A DNA stretch of 22,530 nucleotides from a virus. The stretch spans positions 1 through 22,530 of the IMG/VR virus record IMGVR_UViG_3300035228_000540. One strand, given 5' to 3'. The position numbers and the translations under genes were made by a program. Numbering within the stretch: the first letter of the stretch is position 1; every line of letters starts with the position of its first letter. Below are positions 15,254 to 21,038 of the stretch, piece by piece. Under the pieces are notes generated by a model. That model ran no database searches. It had not been told where the DNA came from and saw nothing but the letters and a program-made list of their open reading frames with translations.

Positions 15254-15430
15254 ATGTTGGAGAAAGAAATCCGCCTATTGAACAAAGTCATCAAGAAAGG
15301 CGAAAATGGAGAAGTCAGGTATTCTGACGAAGAACTGCACAGACTCAAGGCAAAACGTCGCCAGTTGAAAGACTGGAAACAATCATCAATCACCTCACAA
15401 AACAATGGATTCGGTCAGTATGTACGATGA
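15254..15430 (+). CDS. Small basic helical protein
   Basis: The 58-residue protein (MLEKEIRLLNKVIKKG, then SDEELHRLKAKRRQLKDWK, ending NGFGQYVR) is a basic helical hairpin of a type common among cyanophage small proteins; function unknown. The start is uncertain. The ATG is placed where transcription should begin if TATACT is the -10. A downstream TTG at 15278 with GGAG at 15259-15262 is a weaker alternative. It overlaps the next gene by 26 bases. Confidence 0.65.
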   Translation: MLEKEIRLLNKVIKKGENGEVRYSDEELHRLKAKRRQLKDWKQSSITSQNNGFGQYVR

Positions 15431-15551
15431 AGATTTCAAGGTTTCTTGGGACGAGAATGATCAGGTTCAAGTTCAAGAAGATGAATGGATTTCTTCAGTG
15501 ATTGGCACTGAACAAGATGCAATCTATGATGTTCTTGCAGAGATTGAATGA
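15405..15551 (+). CDS. Very small acidic protein (48 aa)
   Basis: The acidic 48-residue product (DEDFKVSWDENDQVQVQED, then SSVIGTEQDAIYDVLAEIE) looks like a beta hairpin followed by a helix. A second in-frame ATG at 15420 would reduce the overlap with the upstream gene to 11 bases and is a fair alternative start. Its stop overlaps the next ATG by 4 bases. Not recognised. Confidence 0.6.
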   Translation: MDSVSMYDEDFKVSWDENDQVQVQEDEWISSVIGTEQDAIYDVLAEIE

Positions 15552-15709
15552 ACAGCAACAATCGTTACAAAGTTTGTTGGACTAGACCCAAATCAAAAAA
15601 TGGATTCTATTCACAACAACAAGTAATCGTCTTCGGTCTTGATTCTGTGCAACATGTTATTGAAAATGTGGTGCCAGAGGGTCAAGGTTGGGACGTAATC
15701 CCAATGTAA
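15548..15709 (+). CDS. Very small unknown protein (53 aa)
   Basis: The product (NNRYKVCWTRPKSKNGFYS, then VIVFGLDSVQHVIENVVPEGQGWDVIPM) has an alternating strand/helix pattern and ends in a Gly/Trp motif. It is coupled by an ATGA overlap to the upstream gene. It ends just before the G-free leader of the ParB-like gene. Function unknown. Confidence 0.65.
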   Translation: MNSNNRYKVCWTRPKSKNGFYSQQQVIVFGLDSVQHVIENVVPEGQGWDVIPM

Positions 15710-15751
15710 ATCTAATCAATCTAACCAATCCAATCCAATCAATCTAATCAA
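15710..15751 (+). repeat. G-free AATC/CTAAC low-complexity leader
   Basis: The 42 bases between the 53-residue gene and the ParB-like gene contain no G and are built from repeated AATC, CAATC and CTAAT units. There is no Shine-Dalgarno sequence, and the RNA cannot form GC pairs. It is probably an unstructured translation-initiation leader; similar G-free leaders occur at 21365-21384 and 22385-22423. Confidence 0.6.
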
Positions 15752-16948
15752 ATGACAACTCCTAACATGATCCAAGACTACAGCACTCTCGATGAGATCT
15801 TCGGTGTGCAAGATGAGCAGCACGTTATCAATGAGAACCTGCTATTCAATAGCGATATGTTGAATCGTTGTCGTGAGGATTGTAAGCAAGATATTAGTAA
15901 AATTATTGTAAAATATAAGGGAGCAATGATTGACAATCAACTACAGTTGGTTGACATTCGCACTGTGCATCCTGCTGGTAAAGAAATCACCAACAATAAG
16001 ACTGGTGAAGTATTACCTAAGGGGTTTCAAGTTCGTGCAGATCATAACATTGATATTGGACACAAAGATGCAATTCTCAATGACATTTTCAACACTGATT
16101 GGAATACTGCTGCTAACACGATAGTTCTGTTTCGTCTGCCTAAAGAGTATCAATATGTAAACAATCAAGGTATTAAAGTTATTTGGGGCATTCTTGATGG
16201 AACTCATCGATATCGTGCTGCTGCTGATGCCAATCAAGAAAATATCATCAGTTGGTTGGTAGATATGAATATTGATGACATCTATAAATTTGCTTGTGCT
16301 GAATTAAATCGTAGTAAGTATAGTGCAAAATCGCGAACTGATCGTGATACTGCTGCGGCAATTCTTCGTTCATATAAGAATCCAAACTCTGAGTTATTCG
16401 CGAAGATTAACAATGTAGAAGAGTGTGAGGTCAATAGTATCTTGATTGAAGAGATTAAGTCTTATAATTATGATCGGAGAAGTGTTAATGCTGTTCTTCG
16501 TATCATTCAACATGATCCTGATGTTACTGTTGATCGTAAGCAATATTCTTCTGCCGAGATGAAGAACTATATTTCAGAACATAAGATTGACTGGATTGAA
16601 GATTCTGGTGATAATCTAGATTATCTTACTAAAAAAGGTGTGCGAGTTATTCTCACTCAAGCAATTGCACGAAACGCTGTTATTGTTGCCCATGACATTT
16701 GTCTCTTGACGCAAAGAAGTAATGCCCCCATTGTCGTTGCATTTGCAACAGATATTAACTCAAAACTGACTCCAGAAAATGCACAAGCACGACGTGAACA
16801 ATTCAGAGAAAAGGTTTACGCAGTGATCAAAGATATGGGTCGAGGTTATAAAGCAATGTTTGAAGATTGTGATGCTGTAAATCCTAGTTGGTTGTGCTTC
16901 CCTGAACTCGCTGATGAGTTTGCCGATGGTATGATCAACCTCATGTGA
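15752..16948 (+). CDS. ParB-like domain protein
   Basis: The 398-residue protein contains ILDGTHRYRAAADA at 147-160, resembling the ParB/Srx-superfamily box (D/E-G-x-H/R-R-x-x-A-A) that binds a nucleotide or Mg in ParB-type proteins. The preceding FRLPKEYQ and IKVIWG strands fit the same fold. The C-terminal 200 residues are helical and could bind DNA (KSRTDRDTAAAILRSY, RRSVNAVLRIIQHDP), but I recognise no HTH signature. Phage ParB-like proteins can be nucleases, CTP switches or modification-system parts; which applies is unknown. It is the last gene of the cassette B unit, and its Met-stop lies in palindrome C. The nuclease/methylase unit follows. Confidence 0.55.
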   Translation: MTTPNMIQDYSTLDEIFGVQDEQHVINENLLFNSDMLNRCREDCKQDISKIIVKYKGAMIDNQLQLVDIRTVHPAGKEITNNKTGEVLPKGFQVRADHNIDIGHKDAILNDIFNTDWNTAANTIVLFRLPKEYQYVNNQGIKVIWGILDGTHRYRAAADANQENIISWLVDMNIDDIYKFACAELNRSKYSAKSRTDRDTAAAILRSYKNPNSELFAKINNVEECEVNSILIEEIKSYNYDRRSVNAVLRIIQHDPDVTVDRKQYSSAEMKNYISEHKIDWIEDSGDNLDYLTKKGVRVILTQAIARNAVIVAHDICLLTQRSNAPIVVAFATDINSKLTPENAQARREQFREKVYAVIKDMGRGYKAMFEDCDAVNPSWLCFPELADEFADGMINLM

Positions 16949-16967
16949 CAGTCAACGAACTGGAGCA
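16944..16967. promoter_or_regulatory. Palindromic element, cassette C
   Basis: Left half TGTGACAGTC (9/10), spacer AACG, right half AACTGGAGCA (7/10). It includes the stop of the ParB-like gene (16946-16948). It begins exactly 53 bp before a -10 box TATTAT at 16997. The right half runs into the terminator stem. Confidence 0.5.
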
Positions 16968-16992
16968 GCGCCCTTGACAGGGGCGCTTTTTT
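16967..16992 (+). terminator. Intrinsic terminator with -35 box in its loop
   Basis: A 7-bp stem (AGCGCCC 16967-16973, GGGCGCT 16981-16987) encloses loop TTGACAG and is followed by five more T residues (six with the last stem base). It ends the cassette B transcript. The loop is at the same time the -35 hexamer of the next promoter. Confidence 0.85.
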
Positions 16993-17005
16993 CATGTATT
17001 ATAAT
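16974..17005 (+). promoter_or_regulatory. Sigma70 promoter for the nuclease/methylase unit
   Basis: A perfect -35 TTGACA (16974-16979) is followed at 17 bp by TATTAT (16997-17002) or at 20 bp by TATAAT (17000-17005). A leader with ATCAAAGGAA leads to the ATG at 17031. Confidence 0.8.
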
Positions 17006-17030
17006 AGTATCAAAGGAACCCACCCCACCC

Positions 17031-17567
17031 ATGTTTGACTCTATCTTTGCTGATGGTTCTCTCCGTGATTACATTGATAGCAACCTCCAAGATCCTTGGA
17101 AGGGCACAAACTTTGAGGGTTATGTATTTCTTTCACCTAAGCAAAAGGGTGAGTTAGGTGAACGATTTGTGTCTCAGTTGATGAATAATCTTGGACACAA
17201 CGTTGAACGTGCTGTAACATCTACAGCGGGACATGATCGCGTTATTAGTAAAATACTGACAGAGATTAAGTTTGCTCTTGCTACTCGTAACAAGAAAGGT
17301 GGCGTGACTGTTGATAAGTTCATCATCAATCATGTCTCTGTAGGTAAAGATTGGGAGCGTCTTATCTTCTGTGGTATCAACCCTGATGAGAAAGATGCTC
17401 GCATTGTGTTCATCACCAAAGCAGACTTTGAAGCACACTTGAAGAGTGATAAGTGCTATTTCAATGTGCAGCAAGGTGGTAAGAAAGTTGGCAACGATGA
17501 CTACATTTGCACAAATGTTGCTGCTCTGCTAGAATGTGACTTCGTGAAGAATATTGCTGAATGGTGA
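17031..17567 (+). CDS. Putative PD-(D/E)XK restriction-type endonuclease
   Basis: The 178-residue protein shows a likely PD-(D/E)XK nuclease core. SPKQKGELGERFVSQLMNNLG (35-55) supplies the N-terminal helix with E41/E44, HDR (68-70) supplies the motif Asp D69, and LTEIKFALATR (76-86) supplies the E78-I-K80 catalytic pair. The strand FIINHVSVGKDWERLIFCGINP and RIVFITKADF complete the fold, and the layout resembles type II restriction enzymes. The open frame extends upstream to 16974, but that part overlaps promoter and terminator, so I chose the ATG at 17031 after AAAGGA. The 3' end overlaps the methyltransferase gene by 7 bases, which supports a paired restriction and modification role. The target sequence is unknown. 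Confidence 0.65.
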   Translation: MFDSIFADGSLRDYIDSNLQDPWKGTNFEGYVFLSPKQKGELGERFVSQLMNNLGHNVERAVTSTAGHDRVISKILTEIKFALATRNKKGGVTVDKFIINHVSVGKDWERLIFCGINPDEKDARIVFITKADFEAHLKSDKCYFNVQQGGKKVGNDDYICTNVAALLECDFVKNIAEW

Positions 17568-18298
17568 ATTTATTACTGGGTGATTGTTTAGATCTTCTGC
17601 CTACGATTGCAGATGATAGCATCGACATGCTGCTGGTAGATTTGCCCTACGGTACAACTGCCTGCAAGTGGGATAGTATTATCCCTCTAGACAAGTTGTG
17701 GGAGCAGTACAACAGAATCTGTAAAGAAAATGCGGCAATGGTATTCACTGCTGCACAACCTTTCACTGCAATTCTTGCTGCTTCAAATATCAAGAACCTA
17801 AAGTATGAATGGATATGGGAGAAACCGCAGGGAACTAACCCCATGAATGCCAAAGTTATGCCTCTTAAGAGTCATGAAAACATCCTGGTATTTTATAGAA
17901 AGAAACCAACATATAACCCTCAAATGTGGTATTCAACTCCGTATAGTGGGTTTAAGTCTGATACAGCAAAGATTGGCGAAGTTTATGGAGAAGCACAATC
18001 TAAGCATCGGGACAACCCCGAGGGGTCTCGCTACCCTAAGACCGTCTTAAAATACAAGCAAGAGAAGGGTTTACATCCAACGCAGAAACCTGTGCCACTA
18101 ATGGAGTATTTGATCAAAACATATACTCATAAAGGTGACACAGTGCTGGATAATACCATGGGTAGTGGTACAACAGGCGTTGCATGTGTCAATACAGATA
18201 GAAACTTCGTTGGAATCGAGATGGATGAGAAATATTTTAATGAAGCACAAACCCGTATCGGATCGCTGAGAAATCCTCTCACTGACCTGTTCATGTGA
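17561..18298 (+). CDS. DNA methyltransferase, N6-adenine/N4-cytosine type (beta class)
   Basis: The 245-residue enzyme has the motif order of beta-class amino-methyltransferases (PF01555 type). The catalytic motif IV DLPYGTT is at 27-33 near the N-terminus, YEWIWEKP at 82-89, and HPTQKPVPLMEYLI at 172-185. The AdoMet-binding motif I DNTMGSGTTGVA lies at 197-208, then GIEMDEKYF. DLPY replaces the more common DPPY but occurs in known relatives. It would methylate an exocyclic amino group of A or C in a specific site. It overlaps the nuclease gene by 7 bases, so it may protect phage DNA from that enzyme, or act alone against host restriction. Its C-terminal Met-stop lies in palindrome D. Confidence 0.92.
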   Translation: MVNLLLGDCLDLLPTIADDSIDMLLVDLPYGTTACKWDSIIPLDKLWEQYNRICKENAAMVFTAAQPFTAILAASNIKNLKYEWIWEKPQGTNPMNAKVMPLKSHENILVFYRKKPTYNPQMWYSTPYSGFKSDTAKIGEVYGEAQSKHRDNPEGSRYPKTVLKYKQEKGLHPTQKPVPLMEYLIKTYTHKGDTVLDNTMGSGTTGVACVNTDRNFVGIEMDEKYFNEAQTRIGSLRNPLTDLFM

Positions 18299-18318
18299 CA
18301 GTTGGTCAAACTGTCCAC
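18294..18318. promoter_or_regulatory. Palindromic element, cassette D
   Basis: Left half TGTGACAGTT is the full consensus; spacer GGTCA; right half AACTGTCCAC. The inner 7 bp (GACAGTT/AACTGTC) are perfectly inverted. It contains the methyltransferase stop (18296-18298) and starts exactly 53 bp before the -10 at 18347. There is no T tract, so it is not a terminator. Confidence 0.65.
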
Positions 18319-18326
18319 TAAACCCC

Positions 18327-18365
18327 CACAGGGCACCAAAATCATGTATATTAAGAGAGTCAAAG
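18327..18365 (+). promoter_or_regulatory. 39-bp repeated promoter, copy 1
   Basis: An identical 39-bp segment occurs here, at 19323-19361 and at 20989-21027. It begins CACAGGGCACC, carries TATATT (18347-18352) as -10 and ends AGAGAGTCAAAG, which supplies the ribosome site. No -35-like hexamer stands 17 bp upstream, which suggests activator-dependent or -35-independent recognition. It would drive 18377-19294. Confidence 0.7.
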
Positions 18366-18376
18366 GGATTCAACCG

Positions 18377-18550
18377 ATGCGAACCACCACCAAAGCACAA
18401 GCACTGGATCAGTTCCGTTACAACTGGAAGGCAAGTGGATCAACAGATAAGGTCGCAAAACGTGAGGCATGGGGCATCTTTACTGATGAACTTTGCCGTG
18501 AGGGTTACATCACCATGAAAAAGTACGAGTCATGGAGCAACCCTTTTTGA
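18377..18550 (+). CDS. Small unknown early protein, paralogue of the 22217 gene
   Basis: The 57-residue protein ends KREAWGIFTDELCREGYITMKKYESWSNPF-like: a helix, then GYIT, then a terminal W-S-N-P-F. The last 36 residues align with the product at 22217 (about 13 identities, including K, E, D, L, R, G, IT, E, W, N, F). The frame is open from 18302, but that part covers the palindrome and promoter, so the ATG at 18377 is preferred. The stop overlaps the next ATG by one base. Function unknown. Confidence 0.75.
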   Translation: MRTTTKAQALDQFRYNWKASGSTDKVAKREAWGIFTDELCREGYITMKKYESWSNPF

Positions 18551-18765
18551 TGAAGATTGACACAGTTGGTAGAGTCATAGGATCATTTCTTGTGGTCACT
18601 GCATATTTCATCATCCTACATGTTAACATATCATTAGGGGTGATTATGCAGTTTGTTGGTGATGCTATCTCCGTGCCATTCTTCATCCGAACTAAATCGT
18701 GGGATGTTGTAATCATGCTCGCATTTCTGTTAATCATCTCATCTACTAAATTGCTACCAAACTAA
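18550..18765 (+). CDS. Small integral membrane protein
   Basis: The 71-residue hydrophobic protein has two or three predicted transmembrane helices: about residues 7-26 (GRVIGSFLVVTAYFIIL), a weaker one at 28-46, and 52-68 (VVIMLAFLLIISS). A polar turn with FFIRTKSWD lies between the last two. There is no signal peptidase site or known transporter motif. It could act in the host inner or thylakoid membrane. I took the ATG at 18550, sharing one base with the upstream stop, over the ATG at 18532 inside the upstream gene. Confidence 0.72.
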   Translation: MKIDTVGRVIGSFLVVTAYFIILHVNISLGVIMQFVGDAISVPFFIRTKSWDVVIMLAFLLIISSTKLLPN

Positions 18766-18983
18766 TGTCTTGGGGTCTCCTTCCATGGTCAGAACTTAAA
18801 CACAAAAAAATGACTTATCTTCAACTTCTTGAGCAACTTCAGTGCTGCTCAAAAGAAACTCTGCAACAAACTGTGACGCTGTATAGCATCAGAGATGATG
18901 AGTTTACTCCTGCTTACATGACAGATTACACTGACAGTGAGGAACAAGTTCTCAATCGTGATCATCTTGTTATTACATATTGA
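18765..18983 (+). CDS. Small acidic unknown protein
   Basis: The protein has 72 residues from the ATG at 18765, which shares a base with the upstream stop. The conserved-looking part begins at M16 (18810): MTYLQLLEQLQCCSKETLQQ, then VTLYSIRDDEFTPA, then EEQVLNRDHLVITY. This pattern, a helix followed by strands and a final 'LxxDHLVI', occurs in small phage and bacterial proteins of unknown function. The true start may be 18810. It overlaps the next start by one base. Confidence 0.7.
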   Translation: MSWGLLPWSELKHKKMTYLQLLEQLQCCSKETLQQTVTLYSIRDDEFTPAYMTDYTDSEEQVLNRDHLVITY

Positions 18984-19294
18984 TGACAGAACTTCCTCCC
19001 GATTTTATTCATGAAGCACCAAAAGGATTTCGATACAGAACCGCTCACTTTAGGGCAAATACTATTAGTATCTGGTGTGACAATCTTAACAGTTACAGTT
19101 ACAATAATGGCGCTAGAGTTAGCACAATTTGGGGATTTTGCAAAAGAACGACAACAAAGAAGAGAGGCACTGAGAGCACTTACTATGCCCCCATCAACTC
19201 AACTAAGATAGGTGCAGTTGTTGACATTAACTCCACACGTCCGTTAACAGCGATGCAGATAAAACGGACAGGGTTAGAGTTACTTTGGATGTGA
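18983..19294 (+). CDS. Conserved small cyanophage protein (IWGF/YYAPINS type)
   Basis: The 103-residue protein shows FRYRTAHFRANTISIW, then STIWGF, then YYAPINSTKIGAVVDI and STRPLTAMQI. This is a pattern I recognise from small cyanobacterial and cyanophage proteins: a strand ending in IW, an 'IWGFY' strand and 'YxxPINSxxxGxxVxxxxTxPYTAM'. Function unknown. A polar insert (CKRTTTKKRGTES) interrupts the usual IWGFY-YYAPIN spacing. The ATG at 18983 shares a base with the upstream stop. It ends in Met-stop inside palindrome E. A second frame inside it (19011-19211) is open and hydrophobic; see findings. Confidence 0.75.
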   Translation: MTELPPDFIHEAPKGFRYRTAHFRANTISIWCDNLNSYSYNNGARVSTIWGFCKRTTTKKRGTESTYYAPINSTKIGAVVDINSTRPLTAMQIKRTGLELLWM

Positions 19295-19313
19295 CACCCC
19301 TTGTAGTGGCACA
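19290..19313. promoter_or_regulatory. Palindromic element, cassette E
   Basis: Left half TGTGACACCC (7/10), spacer CTTG, right half TAGTGGCACA (7/10). The outer bases TGTGACAC and GTGGCACA are inverted at 7 of 8 positions. It holds the stop of the preceding gene (19292-19294) and starts exactly 53 bp before the -10 at 19343. Confidence 0.55.
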
Positions 19314-19322
19314 CAGACGCCC

Positions 19323-19361
19323 CACAGGGCACCAAAATCATGTATATTAAGAGAGTCAAAG
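19323..19361 (+). promoter_or_regulatory. 39-bp repeated promoter, copy 2
   Basis: Identical over 39 bp to copies at 18327 and 20989; identity with copy 1 extends to 43 bp (19320-19362). The -10 is TATATT (19343-19348) and GTCAAAGGAA precedes the helicase ATG. It gives the helicase its own promoter. Confidence 0.7.
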
Positions 19362-19373
19362 GAACGCCATTCA

Positions 19374-20612
19374 ATGCAACTTCGTCCCCACCAGCAACGC
19401 GCCTTCGATGCCATGCAAGAGCACGACTGTGGGCAGGTGATCATCCCCACTGGCGGTGGTAAAACATACATCATGATCGCAGATGCTCTGCATCGTGCTG
19501 CACAAGGTCAAACGATTGTTGTTGTTGCTCCACGCATCTTGCTCGCTAATCAACTCTGTGAGGAGTTTATGGAGCATATCAGTGGTACTTGGACGCATGT
19601 CTGTCATGCACATAGCGGAGAGACTCACTACTTCAGCAGCACAAAACCTGAGAAGATTGCACTCTTCAATGATACTGCGCGTGCTGCTAGTGAGTCCTGC
19701 ATTATATTCACCACCTATCATTCTCTGCACCGCGTTGTAGATAGTGGCATCAATATTGACACTATCTATTTTGACGAAGCACACAATGGTTGCGGTCGTC
19801 ACTTCCACAAGGCAGTATTTGCCACGGCACAGTATGCCAAGCGTCGTTACTATTTCACTGCTACCCCTAAGAATGGTCGTGGTGTGAGTCTTTCGCGTGG
19901 CATGAATAACACCTCTGTTTATGGTCGCACTCTGTGCAATGTTCCTGCTGCTGAGTTGATCGCTGCTGGTGCAATCGTCCCTCCTAAAATTGTTGCTTTT
20001 GAGACAAGTCGCAGTCGTAACAAGTACAACGCGCACGAGGTTGATGGTGACAACCTGAAGGATATGTTTGAGCAACTTGATGTATTCCAGAATCCTAAAG
20101 TCTTGGTGGCAGCACCATCCAGTAAAGTTCTGGGTAACATGCTCGGACAGACTGATATCCTTGAGTATTTCTATCGCAAGGGATATGACGTGATGCACAT
20201 CACCTCTAAGTTTGGTGCTATCATCAACGACAAGAAAGTAGGACGCGAAGAGTTCTTCCAGACGCTGCAATCGTGGGGTGCTGATGACTCTAAGAAGTTT
20301 GTGATCTTTCACTATTCTATTCTGTCTGAGGGTATCAATGTGCCAGGTCTGACACATACAATCTTGCTGCGTAATCTGCCCATCGTAGAGATGGCACAGA
20401 CAATCGGTCGTGTTATCCGTGTTCATCAAGATGACCGCCGTGATGTTGCTGAGGGTCGCATTCCTGCTGGAGCGTTTCACCTCTACAAGAAATCTGAGGG
20501 TATTGTTACCATGCCAACAGGTTACAAGATGGGCAACGCTATCGCCCAAAGATTGCAAAACGTTGTTAACGCCATCTTCATTGAAGGTATTCCTCCCGTC
20601 GCATTCTGCTAA
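19374..20612 (+). CDS. SF2 DEAH-box DNA/RNA helicase
   Basis: The 412-residue ATP-dependent helicase carries the superfamily 2 motifs in order. LRPHQQRAFDAM (3-14) is Q-motif-like, PTGGGKT (25-31) is Walker A, VVVAPRILLANQ (49-60) is motif Ia, DEAH (134-137) is motif II, TAT (162-164) is motif III, SEGINVPGLTHTILL (318-332) is motif V and QTIGRVIRVH (342-351) is motif VI. It resembles bacterial and phage type-III-res/UvsW-like helicases. T4 UvsW is longer (about 500 residues), and this protein lacks an extra N-terminal domain before the RPHQ motif, so I leave it unnamed. It may remodel replication forks or R-loops. It follows its own promoter and shares one base with the next gene. Confidence 0.92.
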   Translation: MQLRPHQQRAFDAMQEHDCGQVIIPTGGGKTYIMIADALHRAAQGQTIVVVAPRILLANQLCEEFMEHISGTWTHVCHAHSGETHYFSSTKPEKIALFNDTARAASESCIIFTTYHSLHRVVDSGINIDTIYFDEAHNGCGRHFHKAVFATAQYAKRRYYFTATPKNGRGVSLSRGMNNTSVYGRTLCNVPAAELIAAGAIVPPKIVAFETSRSRNKYNAHEVDGDNLKDMFEQLDVFQNPKVLVAAPSSKVLGNMLGQTDILEYFYRKGYDVMHITSKFGAIINDKKVGREEFFQTLQSWGADDSKKFVIFHYSILSEGINVPGLTHTILLRNLPIVEMAQTIGRVIRVHQDDRRDVAEGRIPAGAFHLYKKSEGIVTMPTGYKMGNAIAQRLQNVVNAIFIEGIPPVAFC

Positions 20613-20803
20613 TGACACCAACAACAACTGACTCCACTTGGTTTACACATACATCCGACAAATTGTATGATCGACATTATTACACCATCAACAAAAAACG
20701 ATTTGATGACTATGAACAACTCAGGCAGTATTGGTGGCAACAAACTATCACTAATCAAACGGTGATTGTCCATGACTATAAAAAGAAGAAAGGGTTTAGT
20801 TAG
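20612..20803 (+). CDS. Small basic/aromatic unknown protein
   Basis: The 63-residue protein (TWFTHTSDKLYDRHYYTINK, FDDYEQLRQYWWQQ, VIVHDYKKKKGFS) suggests a strand, a helix with conserved-looking aromatic residues, a strand and a basic tail. The ATG shares a base with the helicase stop, so it is co-translated with it and may act with it. No family is recognised. Confidence 0.65.
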   Translation: MTPTTTDSTWFTHTSDKLYDRHYYTINKKRFDDYEQLRQYWWQQTITNQTVIVHDYKKKKGFS

Positions 20804-20815
20804 TATCAATCAGTC

Positions 20816-20880
20816 TTTTTTCCATATCGGGAGCGGGAGGCATGACCAAACACACCTGACAGACAAAAATATGGAAAAAA
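20816..20880. repeat. 12-bp perfect inverted repeat in a noncoding stretch
   Basis: TTTTTTCCATAT (20816-20827) is exactly inverted as ATATGGAAAAAA (20869-20880) around a 41-base loop. It lies in the longest gene-free stretch of the early region (20804-21038). A second pair, TGGTGGT (20897-20903) and ACCACCA (20943-20949), follows. No T tract follows the stem, so a terminator is unlikely. It could be a protein-binding site or a structured RNA. Confidence 0.6.
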
Positions 20881-20956
20881 CAGGTCTTTGCTCTAGTGGT
20901 GGTCAGGGTTCTCAAGGCAGGATAGCGACAGGATGACAGCATACCACCAACCAGAC

Positions 20957-20980
20957 CAAACCAGTTGGCAAGGTGTCCAC
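20957..20980. promoter_or_regulatory. Degenerate palindromic element, cassette F
   Basis: CAGTTGG and TGTCCACTA match the same parts of element D, but the outer TGTGA is lost (left half CAAACCAGTT, 5/10). It lies 52 bp (start to start) from the -10 at 21009, one base less than in the other cassettes. No gene stop overlaps it. Confidence 0.35.
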
Positions 20981-20988
20981 TATTCTCG

Positions 20989-21027
20989 CACAGGGCACCA
21001 AAATCATGTATATTAAGAGAGTCAAAG
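20989..21027 (+). promoter_or_regulatory. 39-bp repeated promoter, copy 3
   Basis: Identical over 39 bp to copies at 18327 and 19323. The -10 is TATATT (21009-21014). The following AAAGAAACG is a weaker ribosome site than in the other copies. It would drive 21039-21633. Confidence 0.68.
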
Positions 21028-21038
21028 AAACGAACCCA

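Noticed and set aside
18294-18318. Hairpin after the methyltransferase gene as an intrinsic terminator
   Set aside because: The 7-bp stem has no following T tract, and the same palindrome recurs at other unit boundaries at a fixed distance from -10 boxes, so I treat it as an operator-like element.
13961-19313. TGTGA half-sites read as CRP-type binding sites
   Set aside because: CRP sites need TGTGA-N6-TCACA; here the half-sites are spaced much farther apart, so a different protein is implied.
19371-20627. A 418-residue open frame on the minus strand, covering the whole helicase gene
   Set aside because: The + strand has all SF2 helicase motifs in order. The minus frame has no recognisable domain, is full of Thr/Cys/Arg runs, and mirrors codon structure; it is a shadow.
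20816-20880. Inverted repeat after the helicase unit as a terminator
   Set aside because: The loop is 41 bases, the stem is AT-rich, and the poly-T is on the 5' side of the stem, with none after it.
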